From the NCBI GenBank assembly GCA_021234155.1, contig JAJEKV010000014.1, positions 12,441,836-12,505,835 of the forward strand: a stretch of 64,000 bases of DNA. The letters run 5' to 3'. The translations under genes and the position numbers were made by a program. Origin of the DNA: Isoetes taiwanensis. Taxonomy: Eukaryota; Streptophyta; Lycopodiopsida; Isoetales; Isoetaceae. Under the pieces are notes generated by a model. That model saw nothing but the letters and a program-made list of their open reading frames with translations, ran no database searches and was not told the DNA's origin. Shown in pieces: positions 12,219-24,899 of this stretch. The number at the start of each line of letters is the position of its first letter. Position 1 is the stretch's first letter.

Positions 12219-14979
12219 CTACCTATCCAAGTTCACCAAGGGCCGTCAAACTAATTTTCTAAGCTTTAAAGGATCTGGACATCAACATGTAAGTTTCAAA
12301 CATACAGCCAAGGAAGGTCCAGCGGGCTTGTTCCCTCGGTTTTTAGCCCTGCCATAAGGAAACTGATAAGCTCAATGAAGAAATATTTTAATATCTTATG
12401 AATAATGATGTCGGCAACATACAAGCTTTGACGCAGATTGATTTGAAGAACAAATTGCTTATTCTAAACTATGAAGCGCAGATTAGCAAGCTAGAATCTT
12501 TAGAAAATTGCGTGTTACCAGGACAAAGGAAGATAGTCAGGAATATCCATGGAAGAAAAGATTGCACGGTGCGATCTTAATGCTCCACTCAGTCGGCTGG
12601 GTCTGTTAAAAGCGGGATGAGGGGACGAGCGCGTCTCCGGCGCCATCGGAAAGGAAAGAGGGCATCTGCCCAAACAAACGACGGATTTAGCCATAGCCTA
12701 ATACTGCATCCCGTCGCTCTTTTCCTCCTCTGGTTGTGAAAGTTGTGTATGACACGTTAATAACTTTTGTACCATGGTTAGAGGGCCCAGCATTTCTTGT
12801 GGCCATAGTAGCAAGTCCAGCCACACAAACCATTCAAAAAGAATTTGTGTAATTGTATTATTTTAGTTTCATTTTTTTCTCCCTTTACTCAGCTTAATGT
12901 TTAACTTACAAAAAAGTTCACACAAATTTCCTCTCTGCATCCAAATTGCATCTTCTTCTATTTGTTACATTCTGTGAATTACTTGCATTTTAAAGATTCA
13001 TGCCTCTTCCATCCTCCATCTCCCACTTCAAGTCTCGACACACACAACAATTGCACCTCACAAGCTATCACTTCCCTTCTCTTCAATGTCATGTTGAAAA
13101 TTGTGCATAAGCAGATGCTCTATCTACAACTGTCATGAACAAATCCATGTAAATGCATAACGGCCTTCTAAAACACAATACCATGTCGTCACCATCATTG
13201 TACTTCTTATCCTTAGTATCTACAAGAAATTTATCGCGGCGGCCAAGGCCGCCGCGAACATTTCTCTTACCCAACTCGTGGCAAAGTAGATTTTTGTATC
13301 AAGTCAAAAAGGATCTCAGCTATGGGCTTGCAAAATGGGGCTTAAACAACCCATCATGGATCGATAGCATTCATTAACAGAACTTTTTTACTTGCAAAAA
13401 AGAAGTGGTAGCCATCTCTACAAATAATTGCTTGTTATCTCATTTCTAGCTTGCAAGGGTCTAGTTTATCTCTGTATCATCTATGTATAAATGACAACTT
13501 AAACATCGTTGGAGAACATTTCAAGGTAACAGAGTTACACCCTTTATCTAAGCAGTGACAACAATCTTTGGAGACATGATGCCCCATGTTTCAATATCAG
13601 ACTTTGAATATCTAGAAACAATATGAGTTCAAAACATGGTATGCCCTTAAAGTATTTTATCATGAAAAAAGCCCTTCATATTTTCTAACTTGCCTAAAGC
13701 TCAAACATTAAATGCAACTCTTGATAGTTATAGTGCAACTTTTTAACTTCATTTTCGAAGTGGGCTTCATTGGCCCCCTATAGAATGACGAAGGGCATAA
13801 ATTAGTCTATTATATGCCCACAACAAAGTGCTCTATGCAGAAGTTCACAAATCCATCACAAAACGATCTTTTATATGGAAGAATACTAAGATAAAATGTT
13901 CATTCAAGAGGGAACACAAAGGAGAAAAACCAAGATAACAGGCCAAAAAATTGGGCAAAGAGGAAAACAATAATAAGGATCAAGATTGATCCACACAGAT
14001 TATCAAGGCAATGTAGATACCAGTGTGAGGAGAACTAAAATGACTTGGTTTAATCTAAGCCATTGCCCAACATGATCATCCTTAGAGCTTTTCGCACCAT
14101 TCAAAGCCACTAGACACATACCAGAATCAAATAAGACTCAAGTTCAAGCCTTGATATAAGTTTCCAGAGAAAAAAGTTAAAAGCTACTACAATTGCAATA
14201 AAATGGCAAAGAAATTTAAACAATGTTAGTAGAAGAAGAAGAGTGCCTATTTGGAATGGCCTTGATACACTGGTAGAAAGGTTCAAATCGATACCGGTCG
14301 GATCTCGGTCGGATCTTCTCGCGCCTCGATTTGCACAAAAGAACAAAATCTTGTAAAACATTGGTATGGTGGAGAGAGAATCATTGGTAGTTGCTTGATT
14401 CCAACATCCATGGTGCCATATATTCAAGATCCCACACAAGGAGAAAATTGAAGCCCATGAGTGCCAAACACGTAAACTAGGCCCCGGAATGTGCTCACGC
14501 CCAACATGATCGAGATACCAAAAAGTGCTCGCTCCAAAACAACATGGAACTTGTCTGCAAGCAAGGAGCACGGAACGGGTATGCACAAAAATCTTACTTA
14601 TGGCAAAAATATCAAATATTGCTTCTCCGTTCCTTTCTGTGAATACAAAACACAAAGCTGAAGCAAATTCCCTCATATAAATTGAGGAACAACCCATTTG
14701 TCGAGGAAGAACATGGTCCAAGACTTCAAACCAGATAGCAGAGCCGGAAAAGGAATTTTACGGGGAGAAATCTTGTTCTGACCGTGTAGATAAGTATGGA
14801 GTTAAACATGTGCTTGAAGACTGTTTTGTGAAAGATCCATCAACAAACCTTGAAGACAAACGCCACAACAAAAAACAGGCAAGAAGGTAAACAGGAGGAA
14901 TTTAACCAGAAACGGGACGATTAGGAGAACAATAAATCAAAAAAAATTGTTGAAATGAGCTATTCTTAATCAGCTCTAC
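12219..14979. other. Gene-free stretch, possible upstream intron
   Basis: Missing 5' exons of the gene ending at 11,477 should be here or beyond. A GC-rich perfect inverted repeat with 11 bp arms sits at 13,234-13,257. A 203-codon minus-strand frame at 14,721-14,110 resembles no family I know and has no splice context. Otherwise nothing was recognised. Confidence 0.4.
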
Positions 14980-15345
14980 TGCAAAGGACGTAACCAGATT
15001 CCTGCTGCAAAAGGCCAAAAATCAACCATGTGACTCAAGCTGACAATAAAGCGGTACATAATCTGTACTAAAACTGTGGCAACATAGAGATAATCTGTGA
15101 GGACTTCTTTGCCCACTATTATGCCTCCGAGACATTGATAGGCGTAAATCGATCACTTCAAACTGCGTTGTTAGGCACTCCAACTAAAACGTGAATCCCT
15201 GATCCTGCAAAGGCAGTTAAAACGGCAGAGTTTATATCATAAAGGCGAACTTGTGATATCCCATGCCCTTCAAAACATCCGCAACATATTCTGGCCTTGG
15301 CAATCCGGTTACAGAAATTCCAAAAAGTGCCCCAACATTCAGATT
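14980..15345 (-). pseudogene. GH17 glucan endo-1,3-beta-glucosidase fragment
   Basis: Glucan endo-1,3-beta-glucosidases cleave beta-1,3-glucan (callose) outside the cell. Reading minus strand from 15,345, one frame gives ALFGISVTGLPRPEYVADVL. After a one-base shift near 15,257 the next frame gives GISQVRLYDINSAVLTAF and SGIHVLVGVPNNAV. These match the N-terminal part of the GH17 barrel (residues about 25-90 of the family: GINYG..ANNLPSP..V..LLK, then RLYD.....L.AL..SGI.V..GVPN). A stop codon follows and weak similarity (AKKSSQIISMLPQF) continues to about 14,980 with further stops. The catalytic glutamates lie further on and were not seen. The signal-peptide exon would lie to the right, where a TIR element now sits. 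Confidence 0.7.
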
Positions 15346-15566
15346 TTACTCCGATTCAAACCAGTGGGAACTTAGAAAATGGGTTTCTACATGTTCGATC
15401 TGCTTCACTGCTGACAACTCTACACCCTAGAACCGGACCCACGAGAAAAACTTGAAGCAAGTTGATTCGAATAGGCCCCGAGAGAGCGACATTAATGAAT
15501 TTAAAAATGAATCTTAGGGAAAAATCGTGACAGAGCCTTTGGGTGCAGCAGTTAGGGTCGCTTCCC

Positions 15567-16061
15567 CAGGGCTCGAATTTGACGGCTTTCACGCCTGTTT
15601 TTTGGATTTTTGCCCGTCAAAACAGGTGGAAATTTTTTTTGTATGGCAAATGAAGGGTAGCACTTGGGCAATTGCCCGTCATAGGGAAGGACAACTACAA
15701 GACATACTCGTCATTTGAAAGGCTAGGAAACGAGAAGAAATGCCGGCCATTTTTCTTGCTATATATCTATATATAAATTCTATAATTTATATTGAAATAG
15801 ATTATTATCCCATTTTCTAAACGAATTTAAAATAGGAAAAAACTACAGAATACCCTTATGTTTTGACATATTTTCCGACATACCCTAACTTTTCAAAAAT
15901 TTATGGAATACCCCTGGTCAACGTATTTGGTTTCTGTCATCTTAAATTTTTTTATTGCATTTGAAAGGCTTGAATTTAGGAACTACCTGTCACGCGAAAG
16001 GGGAAAAATTGTTTTGCCCGTCCCTAGAAAATTAAGGGCGGGCCGTCAAATTCGAGCACTG
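15567..16061. mobile_element. 495 bp non-autonomous TIR element, CAG..CTG ends
   Basis: The left end reads CAGGGCTCGAATTTGACGGC and the right end is its near-perfect inverse (reading inward CAGTGCTCGAATTTGACGGC), differing at one of 20 positions. The element is flanked on both sides by TTCCC, a possible 5 bp target duplication. Inside are repeated TTGCCCGTC phrases near both ends. CAG/CTG ends suit hAT elements, but those usually make 8 bp duplications, so the superfamily is open. No coding capacity. Confidence 0.7.
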
Positions 16062-19000
16062 TTCCCAAATCCGGCAATGGCGGTGCAATCTATCTAGCTC
16101 CGGACCTCGAACTTCCCTTGATGATTGATGATTCCGGGATAACTACACATGGCACACTCCGCTGCATTTAGATTGCGGCGGAGAAAAAAAAAAAAAAAAA
16201 AACTAGCAGAAACGCAGGGTTGGGGAAATGATAGGGTGGGATTGGAAAAGTTTGAAGGAAGAAATAGGGGAGGGAATGTAATTTTTGTTTTACAAAATTT
16301 TAAAATAATTTTTACAACATATAAGGAGGCCGACTAAAAAAAGAAAAGGCTGAAGATGTTGAGAAGTATGAAGGTAGTTTAAACATGTTCGAGTTTGAGA
16401 TAGTAGGGCATGCTACCAATCGTCATGAGTAAACATGTTAGAAAAGCAGTTCATCCAGGAGCATAATACTGTTAAGAATGACTATAACAATTTGCGTAGT
16501 AATCCTTCAAGTTCTAAGAAGTCAGGTATTTGAGGCGAAATGGGTAATTACGATATAAGATTTTAGATGCCGTATGTCTAAAGTGATGAAATAGACTGAA
16601 CATGACGTAAACATTGTTTTTAGAGTTTGCAAAATCATTTTAATTTTGCAATTAGTAGTTTCACTCAAGTTTGAAAGAATGTTTAGTTTAGTAGAATAAG
16701 CATCTTCAACAAAAGTGCATAAGTACATGAGGTTGATTTTATTGGCTTTTTTTCTTGAATGTTAATGTGTAGTTAGTTAAACGTTGTAAGCACATGATGA
16801 AAATGTTCACATATTTGAAACCTTACCTCTATAAAGCCAATTACAATATACAATTAGGATAGATTATCCTATTATTAATTTGCTATCAGACACATGCTAA
16901 GTAAGCATGATCGTAATTTTCAAGTACATCTAGTAACTCAAATTTGTCTTGAGAAACATTTATGACATGGCTAACTAACAATACCAAGATTCCATATAGT
17001 TTCTTATTGTGTAAAGAGTACATATATGTGTAGTAAAATACCGACAACGATGGATTACAATGTTTTTGCAAGAGAATTATTTAACATCAATAAAGCATTT
17101 GTTTCCTTCTTGATGTATTTGCTTGTTTGATCTAGAAACCTTTGATGTCACCTGTTAGTTATGAAGTTAGAATTTAGATCCATAGGATGGCTCAACATAA
17201 CAAAAATAACCACTGCAAGCATAGCATTAGTCAGAATAAACCATAGGGAAGAACAAGCATAAGGGTTTGAAATAAAGAAACCATAAAACTCAAATTTACT
17301 CAAATGTGAATATCTGATCCAATTCAATGTCTTCTATAACTGCATGATTAGCTTGACTTTGTCGTGATGATCAGAAGTTCTTTGTGACTTTGTTTGAACA
17401 AAGGATTCGTCCAAAGCAATTGTCCAAATAAGGTAGTCAATTTCTTGTAGATTGATTCAGACTACAACAATTTTCCAGTCAATATAATACGAGATAGATA
17501 ATGGAATAAGCCCAAATTGCTGAAAAAAAAGAACATAGATCAAGTTTCATTATGTATTAGGCCTCTGCAATACCATACAATACCCTCTAAAAGAAGCAAT
17601 ACGATACATCATGAACTTGCAAAGGCAGCAATCCAAGATTGGTTATGGATAATTTAAAACAATAATTGATAAGCTACATTTTCCAATCTAATGGTAAAAA
17701 CAATTTAAGAAAACGGGGGAAGTTTAATAGTTACATGTGTTCTAGCATCTTCATATATATATCGACATTTAGATCACATGCCAGGAAGTTTGGCAGCACT
17801 AAAACCATGTTATCGATATCCAATTATGATGATTAAGACATTTGACTTAAGTATTAAGACCCTGCAACTAGTGGATTTTTTCCTTCCCGAAGGCCATTTC
17901 TTTTCTTTTTAGCAATAGGATATGGAATAATGTAAGACACACTTATCCAATTGCCATAGCTAATACTAGTATTGAGTAGTACCTTCTGAAAGAAGCTCAG
18001 AATAGCTTGTCTACTGTCAGAGATGAGCTAGATTTTACGCAATAATCCGGGACTATCATTGTTTTTCTCAATTATTATTCACATAAAATGCATTGTCTCG
18101 CTAGATGTACCCGTTTCTTGATGATCTTGTCATATATGGAGAGAGAAGGCACAAGAACCTTTTATGAATTATGAAACAGACTTTCAATATGCATAGCAAA
18201 TACCTAAAGACCAAGCACCCAAGAAAAATGGTTGTCTTTAGCTAGGCCATACACCAAGAGAATACTAGAAGATGCATGCCTACACTAAAAATCAAATCTT
18301 TCGACAGCCCTCCTCCCGAAAGCAACAAACGCATCGCAAAGAAAGCAATGATATAGTTCATCCAAAGAATGGAGGGATGATGCAAAGAGATAGAAGAAAG
18401 CACACTGGATTTATGCACCTAATGCACATAAAGTTCTTCTTTGCATCATATAAGCCTTGCACAACTTTGGGATATCTAAGACCGCATAGCCATAAACCTT
18501 TAAAAAGGTAAAATGATTTCACTTTTGGTGATGTTTGTGGCAATGATCATCTGCTACAAATTTAAATTTTGTTGTGCCCAATGTACTTAGTTCTTTTGGC
18601 AATGGCGTGCTCACCAGAGCATTATATTTAACCGGATTTTTAAACCTAGTTGCAAGAAATAGCAAAATCCAAAGAAACTAGGCCTAACCTTGTAGAAATG
18701 AGAAGGAAAACCACCAAAGTCATATATCATGCCATTGTTTAGTGTCATGGAGACAACGGGTCTCTAGTATTCCAATGCTTACCGAGATCATAAGCCCTCG
18801 GAAAGAAACTTGCTTCCGATTCTTGACCACAAAATGTCTTTGATTTTATTCAAAGAAGCCAGAGTCGCATTTGATTCGGAGACGAAGCAGAGATGTTAGA
18901 AAGCTTGGAAAACAAATTGGAGCAGAGAGCCCTTTGGTTTTGCAGCAGGATGAGCTATGGCATCGCTTTAAGGGAATTTGGGGCTGAAATCACACTACGG

Positions 19001-19650
19001 GCTAAACCCAATTAATTACGTAGCAAATTTGGACGATGTTCAGCCTAAAATAGTTCTCATCATTTGCCCCATATCACACCGCATCAATGACTGCGGATGC
19101 TGAACGAATTCGATCAAAGCTCTTCGTCATTGCCGATGATCTTTCCGATTTCCACTATTTTCATATAAGATCGATCTATCTCTATCGCCATCCGGGTAAA
19201 TTACTTTCTGCTCATATGTATGCCAAAAGCCACGCCACGGTTTCCCTAAACCTGCCTGAAACCACAGTTCTAAATTTGAAAAGACATCAGAATGCTACAC
19301 CATATGGTGTACTCTACATAAAAAAATAAAACTCATTGTCTTTCCACGGCTCGCCATCGATTTTTACATCCGGTTTTCACCGATTTTCCGGTGATCTTCA
19401 AACATCTTCCACTGGTTCCAACGGATTCATTTTGACTCCAGTGATTTCTATAAAACTCATCGGCAAGCCTGCAATTCTAGAAAGAAGAAGAGCCGGTCGA
19501 CATCGGGTTGGACACAGAAGGATGTCTCTAGTTCTGTCAACGTTGACATCTGCAAAAACCTAAGTCCTGCGTCCAGTCCCCATTTGTAAAGGAAAGCTCA
19601 TTTTGTATGCCAGGTTCATGAAGCATACCTGTAGAAGATTTGTCGTTGAA
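16062..19650. other. AT-rich stretch, no gene recognised
   Basis: A run of about 20 A at 16,183-16,202 may be the tail of a retroposed sequence. The remainder is low in GC with many stops in all frames. No gene, RNA gene or terminal repeat was recognised. Confidence 0.5.
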
Positions 19651-19689
19651 ATCATTGCATTTTGTTTCTACCTCCCTGCTTCTGCCATA

Positions 19690-19891
19690 ATCTAACATGT
19701 CCAGACATTATATTTGCAAATCCAAAGGGGCAAGGAGTGCGTCGAGCATCCTCGGCACAAGGCAGAGCCAGAAAGAAAGCTTGTCTTGGCTTGGCCATGG
19801 CGAAATAGAAGAGAACAGAGAAGGTGGAGATTAGAACGGCAGTGAAATCCGAGATCGAAATAACGGAGAGGTCGAATACTCCGGCAGGCAA
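19690..19891 (-). other. Possible first exon with a membrane segment
   Basis: A minus-strand frame starts with ATG at 19,891 and encodes a short N-terminus followed by a hydrophobic stretch (ISDFTAVLISTFSVLFYFAM) then a basic-polar tail. Local GC and CpG are higher than the surroundings, as in a gene 5' end. It could be the first exon of a minus-strand gene, possibly the one at 11.5-12.2 kb, but no in-phase donor or partner exon was established. Confidence 0.2.
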
Positions 19892-20079
19892 ATACTTCCT
19901 TTTCTAATTTTCCTGACCCTACGATCAGAAAATAACGAATCGGACGGCTAAAAAACAAAACAGCTGGTGTGGCACGACACGTGGCATAGCCCAGAACGCA
20001 GGAAAGTGGGCAGGGGGGGTTAGGCAACCCTGCTAAAGAAAAATTTGAACACAATTACATATGAGTTGATAAGAAGGGG

Positions 20080-20734
20080 TTAAACCCCAGGAGTGCCCAT
20101 TACGCCTAATAATATGGGCGAGCCCGTTAGGGCGAGCCCATTTATTTGGCGTAATGGGCGAGCCTGGGGGTTTGACCCCTTTAACCGGGAGGTCCGAGGC
20201 AAATTCGATTCAATCCTCTGATTCAATCCTCTGATTCGATTCAATCCTCTCATTCTTGCAGGGCCGAGCTCGATGAAGATGAAGAGCTGGGTGAAGATGA
20301 CAATCAATCTACAAAACAGAGTTCTTCCACAAGCCGCATACACAAAAGCTTCACGCAAAAGCTTGCACACGCAGGACAGATTGGAAGGAGAATCTCTTGC
20401 AGATTGAAGGCAGGTTTATCTTGACCTATTTTTTGGCGATTCAAGCCTTCAATCCTTTTTCGGTAGATTCAAGCAAAAACATAGTAGATTGGAGCAAAAT
20501 ATGACAGACCATCCTCTTCTTAAGGGCCTGCCGCCCTTTTTCTTGATCGCCCATCCGCCGAGCCTTTGTCGCCATCCAAATCCGACCCAAAACCCATGGA
20601 AATGGGCTAGCATATGCCTACAGCCTGTTTATCAAATTGTGCTGCCTGTTTATTGAATCGCTAGCAGAACATTACGGCTAATAACTCTTCTAGATCCAAC
20701 GGTTGAGATTGAATTTTTGCCGAGGACCGGTTAA
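20080..20734 (-). mobile_element. TTAA-delimited non-autonomous TIR element, copy 2
   Basis: This is the inverse copy of the unit at 5,252-5,933. The hairpin module comes first (20,080-20,184), then the long module ending ACCGGTTAA at 20,734. TTAA again occurs at three places (20,080, 20,181, 20,731). Relative to copy 1 it lacks an extra piece, gcctgtttatcatgataaac, that makes a small palindrome at about 5,369-5,395. Both modules stay joined in both copies, so they moved as one unit. Confidence 0.7.
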
Positions 20735-22800
20735 GGAACCCACTTGACACAAATCTACAAGTAGAAACTTTCCTCTATAATAATAATGTACAGCATAAAA
20801 CATTCCATGTTGACCACGGCATTGAGTAAGTGTACGGTGAAACCAATTGAAACACGCTTAAATACTTACTTGTACACAAATATGCCAGATAAGGTATCTC
20901 TCTACTTGGAAAAGACGGGGTGCACCTGGAACATGCAATCCACCAAGTAGCACATATAAGTAGAGAGGGTAGAAAAGTCTTATTTTGATCAACAAATGTA
21001 GTAAATGTGAATCCTCTTCTTACATGTTAGTGCTTCCAAAGATAGGCTGGTGGGACTGAGGATATGGGACTTTTTAAAAGAGAGATTTTATTGCCAAGGT
21101 TGGCAAATTAGATGCAATAAGGCTAGGGTTCCACTTCCATTTGTCTCTCTTCCAAGTCCACTGAGGATTGGGGCCAAGCATATTACACATGATGTGGGAC
21201 TTCTGGGGTTGGAGGCTACGTTGCTCACAGCATGTCCAGTAATGTTACCCCACAGTCCAGGGAACTTGCCGGCATTGGCAAGTTCCAGCTCAGTATGGAT
21301 CTAGGAGTCCCAGGAGCATATTATGAAATCATCCATCCTATACTTCCACTCGGTCACAATCCACTGGGGAAGTGGAAGGCTGCTTAACAAAGCCTAGGCC
21401 TTCCACATCCAGTCTCCAACCCTCAGTTGTGGCGTAGGGATAAATTTTGTCAATAGAATACTTTAGCTCCTCACCAATGCTCAAAAAGTGATGCCGAGAC
21501 TAGATGCTGGCTTGACTTGGAAGCCAAAAAAGTTCAACGCCAATATTAGGAGCATATTACTAATGCATATCTGCTACTCTTTCGATGGGTATAATTACTT
21601 TAGAGGAGTATTTTCAAATGCATGCAAGGTGAACAATATATCTTAGCTAGCATTTATCCCAAACACATAGCCAAAGAGACTCCATTAAGTAGTTAGCTAT
21701 AGATTTACCATAGTGGAAACTTTGGTGCCTGGTAGTCGTGCTTGGTTCCTTGTCAAAGTGGGTTGTAGAGTAGCTAGGTCCTTATGCAGAAGGACAAAGA
21801 TGCAAAAGTGATAAGCTACAATTATGAAAATATGTTTGTGTGGCTAATAATAGTATCTTATAGGACCATCAAATGGGAGACTCTCAACCTATACGATGTC
21901 TAGATCATATAGATACGGGAAATTTTCCTCTCAAACAATGCACCATTGTCGAGGATGTCCTTTCGTCTAACTCAAACCACTTGTAATGGACAAGTGTTCG
22001 AGTAAAGGACACGAAGGTGTCATTTTTCCATTCCTTCTCTGGGATAACCTATACTGCAGAAGCATATCTACAAGTGGCACATGGAAACAACACACATAAC
22101 TATAATATACCACCTGGAAGGATGGACCATCCACAAGACCCCCAAAATTGAATTAGTATGATCTTTTTCTAATGCTTTCGTAGTAAAAACCAACTCCTAA
22201 AATCAATACCGGTATGTGGGCCAAAAAGTTTACAAATCATGTCTAGTTATACCATATAGTTCATCAATGCAGTTTAGTAACATGACATACGAATAGTATT
22301 TCTTCACATGGTATTGAAAGATGATAATTTATAGCTAGTTTTTATGACAACTTGAATATATGATATGTGCTACTGCTTAATTTATCACGTTTATCGGAGT
22401 GATATTTGATCACATCTATTATCCTTGGTTTATTGACATTGTAATTTTACGTGCATATTTAGTATGATATTTTACAGCGATTAATCATCTTTGTTATTTT
22501 AGTGTAATTATCAATAATAAAACTATGCTTGGTTTAGATATACCAGTATGATTTTCCTTCCATGATAATGTCAAAAACTAGTGCGTTTTTTTTTTCATGA
22601 TATCAACCTTACTGTGCTTCATGTGGCACGTTTGGTAATACGATAAGAGACCATAGTATTCAACCTTCATGTATTAGCGTAATAAAATTTGAGGGTTCAT
22701 GATTTTTTTTACGTGATTCTAAATTGTGATGTCTCCTAATTAATTAGTATTATTTCAGCACATGGTTCATTTGAGCTTATTATCGATATTTTCGGTATTT
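20735..22800. other. AT-rich stretch, no gene recognised
   Basis: No frame with recognisable protein similarity. The region 22,340-22,760 is very AT-rich with several T runs. Nothing else was supported. Confidence 0.5.
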
Positions 22801-23259
22801 TGATTACAAAAACAAAGACTACAGAAGACCAAGATGCTCAATTTTTTTTTCCATTGAATTTTGATATAAAAGTACAATAATATCAGGCATACACCTCTTT
22901 CCATAATTTGGAAATAGTATACTTGAGTTGTATGGATGAACATTATGTATAGATTTATTCCACAACAATACCCTCTTGCTTGGAGTAAACACATTATCAT
23001 TCTCCTTCATCGGCTCTGTCACATGGCAGCTACAACGAGCACCTAAAATATAAGAGCAGAATAAAACATCGTTTGGATAATTATTCCCCATCTGTGCATT
23101 CTGCTATTCCGCATATATCCTTCTAATAAGTTTTTCAAGGAGTGGAACATATCTCTCTGATGAACAGGCAATTAAGATACCATAAAGGAAAATGCCTTCG
23201 AATTGAGATAAACATTTACACATATATACCTGAAATAGTATATACCTGAAATAGTAGAG

Positions 23260-24830
23260 AGATATTCCCCCAGCCATTTCTCTTGCAAATGCAGGTGCAA
23301 TATTGCTAATTTTATTGATAAATTCTTCAATTGTCTTTCGCCTAGTAGTGAGGTCCTTAAACTGGTCTAATGTTCCAGAATCTCTTGAATAATAACCTGT
23401 CAAGCTTAAGGGCTTAACCTGTAAAGCTTAAGCAGATTGCATATCATTTACCTGGAAAGTAGATGCTGGCATATTTAGTCCTAAGCTTTGGTGGATCTTG
23501 GAAATGAAGAAGCATCCTTCGTCGAGCCCGTGAAACATGAATTCACAAACATGCCCTATGTTGTCCAAAAAATACACATCAGACTATAATGCCCGAATCA
23601 AACAAAGCAAAGTGGAACAGATTTCCTGTCCTTTGTGATAGTCTCTTCCAATAAGGGAGATTGCTTGTGCTTTTCCATCCTAGCCATGTCTTCCATTATA
23701 TATTCCTGTTGTATGACCTATGTTTGAATTATGGAAAAATCCTGCAATAAAAAGAAGGAAAATCTGTATTGTCAAAAATATCACTGTATTTTATTAAATG
23801 ATCAAAATGCCCGTGTGCATGTGTCCAAGAAACAAACAACTTGCAGTCTAAGCACTATAGTCTAAGCACTACTGAAGCCGAACTTAAAGCTTTGAGCATA
23901 GCAGTCTAAGAAATGCTTTGGCTAGCTCATTTATATGAAGATTTAGGGGCTAGGGACGTACTAACTGTATTATGACAATCATGGTACAGTTTCTCATGCT
24001 ATAAATCATAAATGGCATCCGAAAAGTCATTGCGAACAGGTTCTATGCATTAGCTGCAGAGGATGTAGGTGATGTTTAGAGATTACAATGCAGACCAATT
24101 TGTTATATAACAGATGCAAAGTCCTTTCTTGCGACCTGGCAGATCAAGCAAGGGCGTGGCCATAAATTGAACTATAATAGCAAGTTCTAAAAGCAATGCA
24201 ACCATGCGCAGATCCAAGTAATGCAGCGCAGATCCAACTAATGCACAGAACAGGAAAGAACATGAATGATTGCAATGCCCATGATATTGCAACAACTAAT
24301 GAGATGATCAGCCAATACAGCAATCAAACAGAATTCTGTAAGAGTCATAAAAAATCAAACTCACCTGGTAGAATTGAGATCGTTTATGTTCTCACAAGCT
24401 GCAGAAAGGCCATAAGCATTATTTCTGGTTATACAATTTCCTTGCCCATCCAGAGCTTCTCCAGCTTCAACTAATTCTCGCAGTCCATGAATCTGGCTCA
24501 AGTTCCTGCTAATCTGCTATTGAGAATGTATTCAAAAGACAGAAAACAAAGGATTACGTTCTAGATTATATAGCAACTAAACACATACTTTTATGTATTG
24601 CAGATCCTAGTGAGGCAAAATCCTTTAAAGCTTGGCATTTGATAACCTGCACAATACAAAATTCAAGAATAGTTGGTTCCGTTGCTGGGACACTGTTCAT
24701 TTGAGCAGGGTCTTCTTCCCCATATGAATCCTGGTTCTTGATTTGTTTGAAGAGCAAGAGCAGGTGCAGCAAGAGATATTTTCTAAAAGATCCATACTTA
24801 TTCAGTGTTATCAATAATGATGCAGTCATA
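23260..24830 (-). pseudogene. Decayed multi-exon gene, unidentified
   Basis: Several minus-strand blocks look like exons. The block about 24,798-24,650 encodes YGSFRKYLLLHLLLLFKQIK and ends at a CAG/GT donor. The block 24,516-24,366 (ISRNLSQIHGLRELVEAGEA and on) has a TAG acceptor and an AG/GTGAGT donor. The block 23,744-23,451 (HTTGIYNGRHG.., DNIGHVCEFMFHGLDEGCFF) runs from a TTGCAG acceptor to a CAG/GTAAAT donor but carries two in-frame TAG codons. The block about 23,403-23,265 encodes DSGTLDQFKDLTTRRKTIEE and FINKISNIAPAFAREMAGG. Phases between blocks do not all agree. The protein was not recognised. The mixture of good splice signals and stops suggests a recently decayed or partly misread host gene. 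Confidence 0.45.
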
Positions 24831-24899
24831 GTCTGAGAAAGCCGAATATATATTCTGAAGCAAATTTTTGGTGGATTTTACCTGCAAGAGAAACAATTC

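Noticed and set aside
14110-14721. 203-codon minus-strand open frame
   Set aside because: Composition is not typical of a protein family I know and neighbouring frames are equally open. Kept only as a remark.
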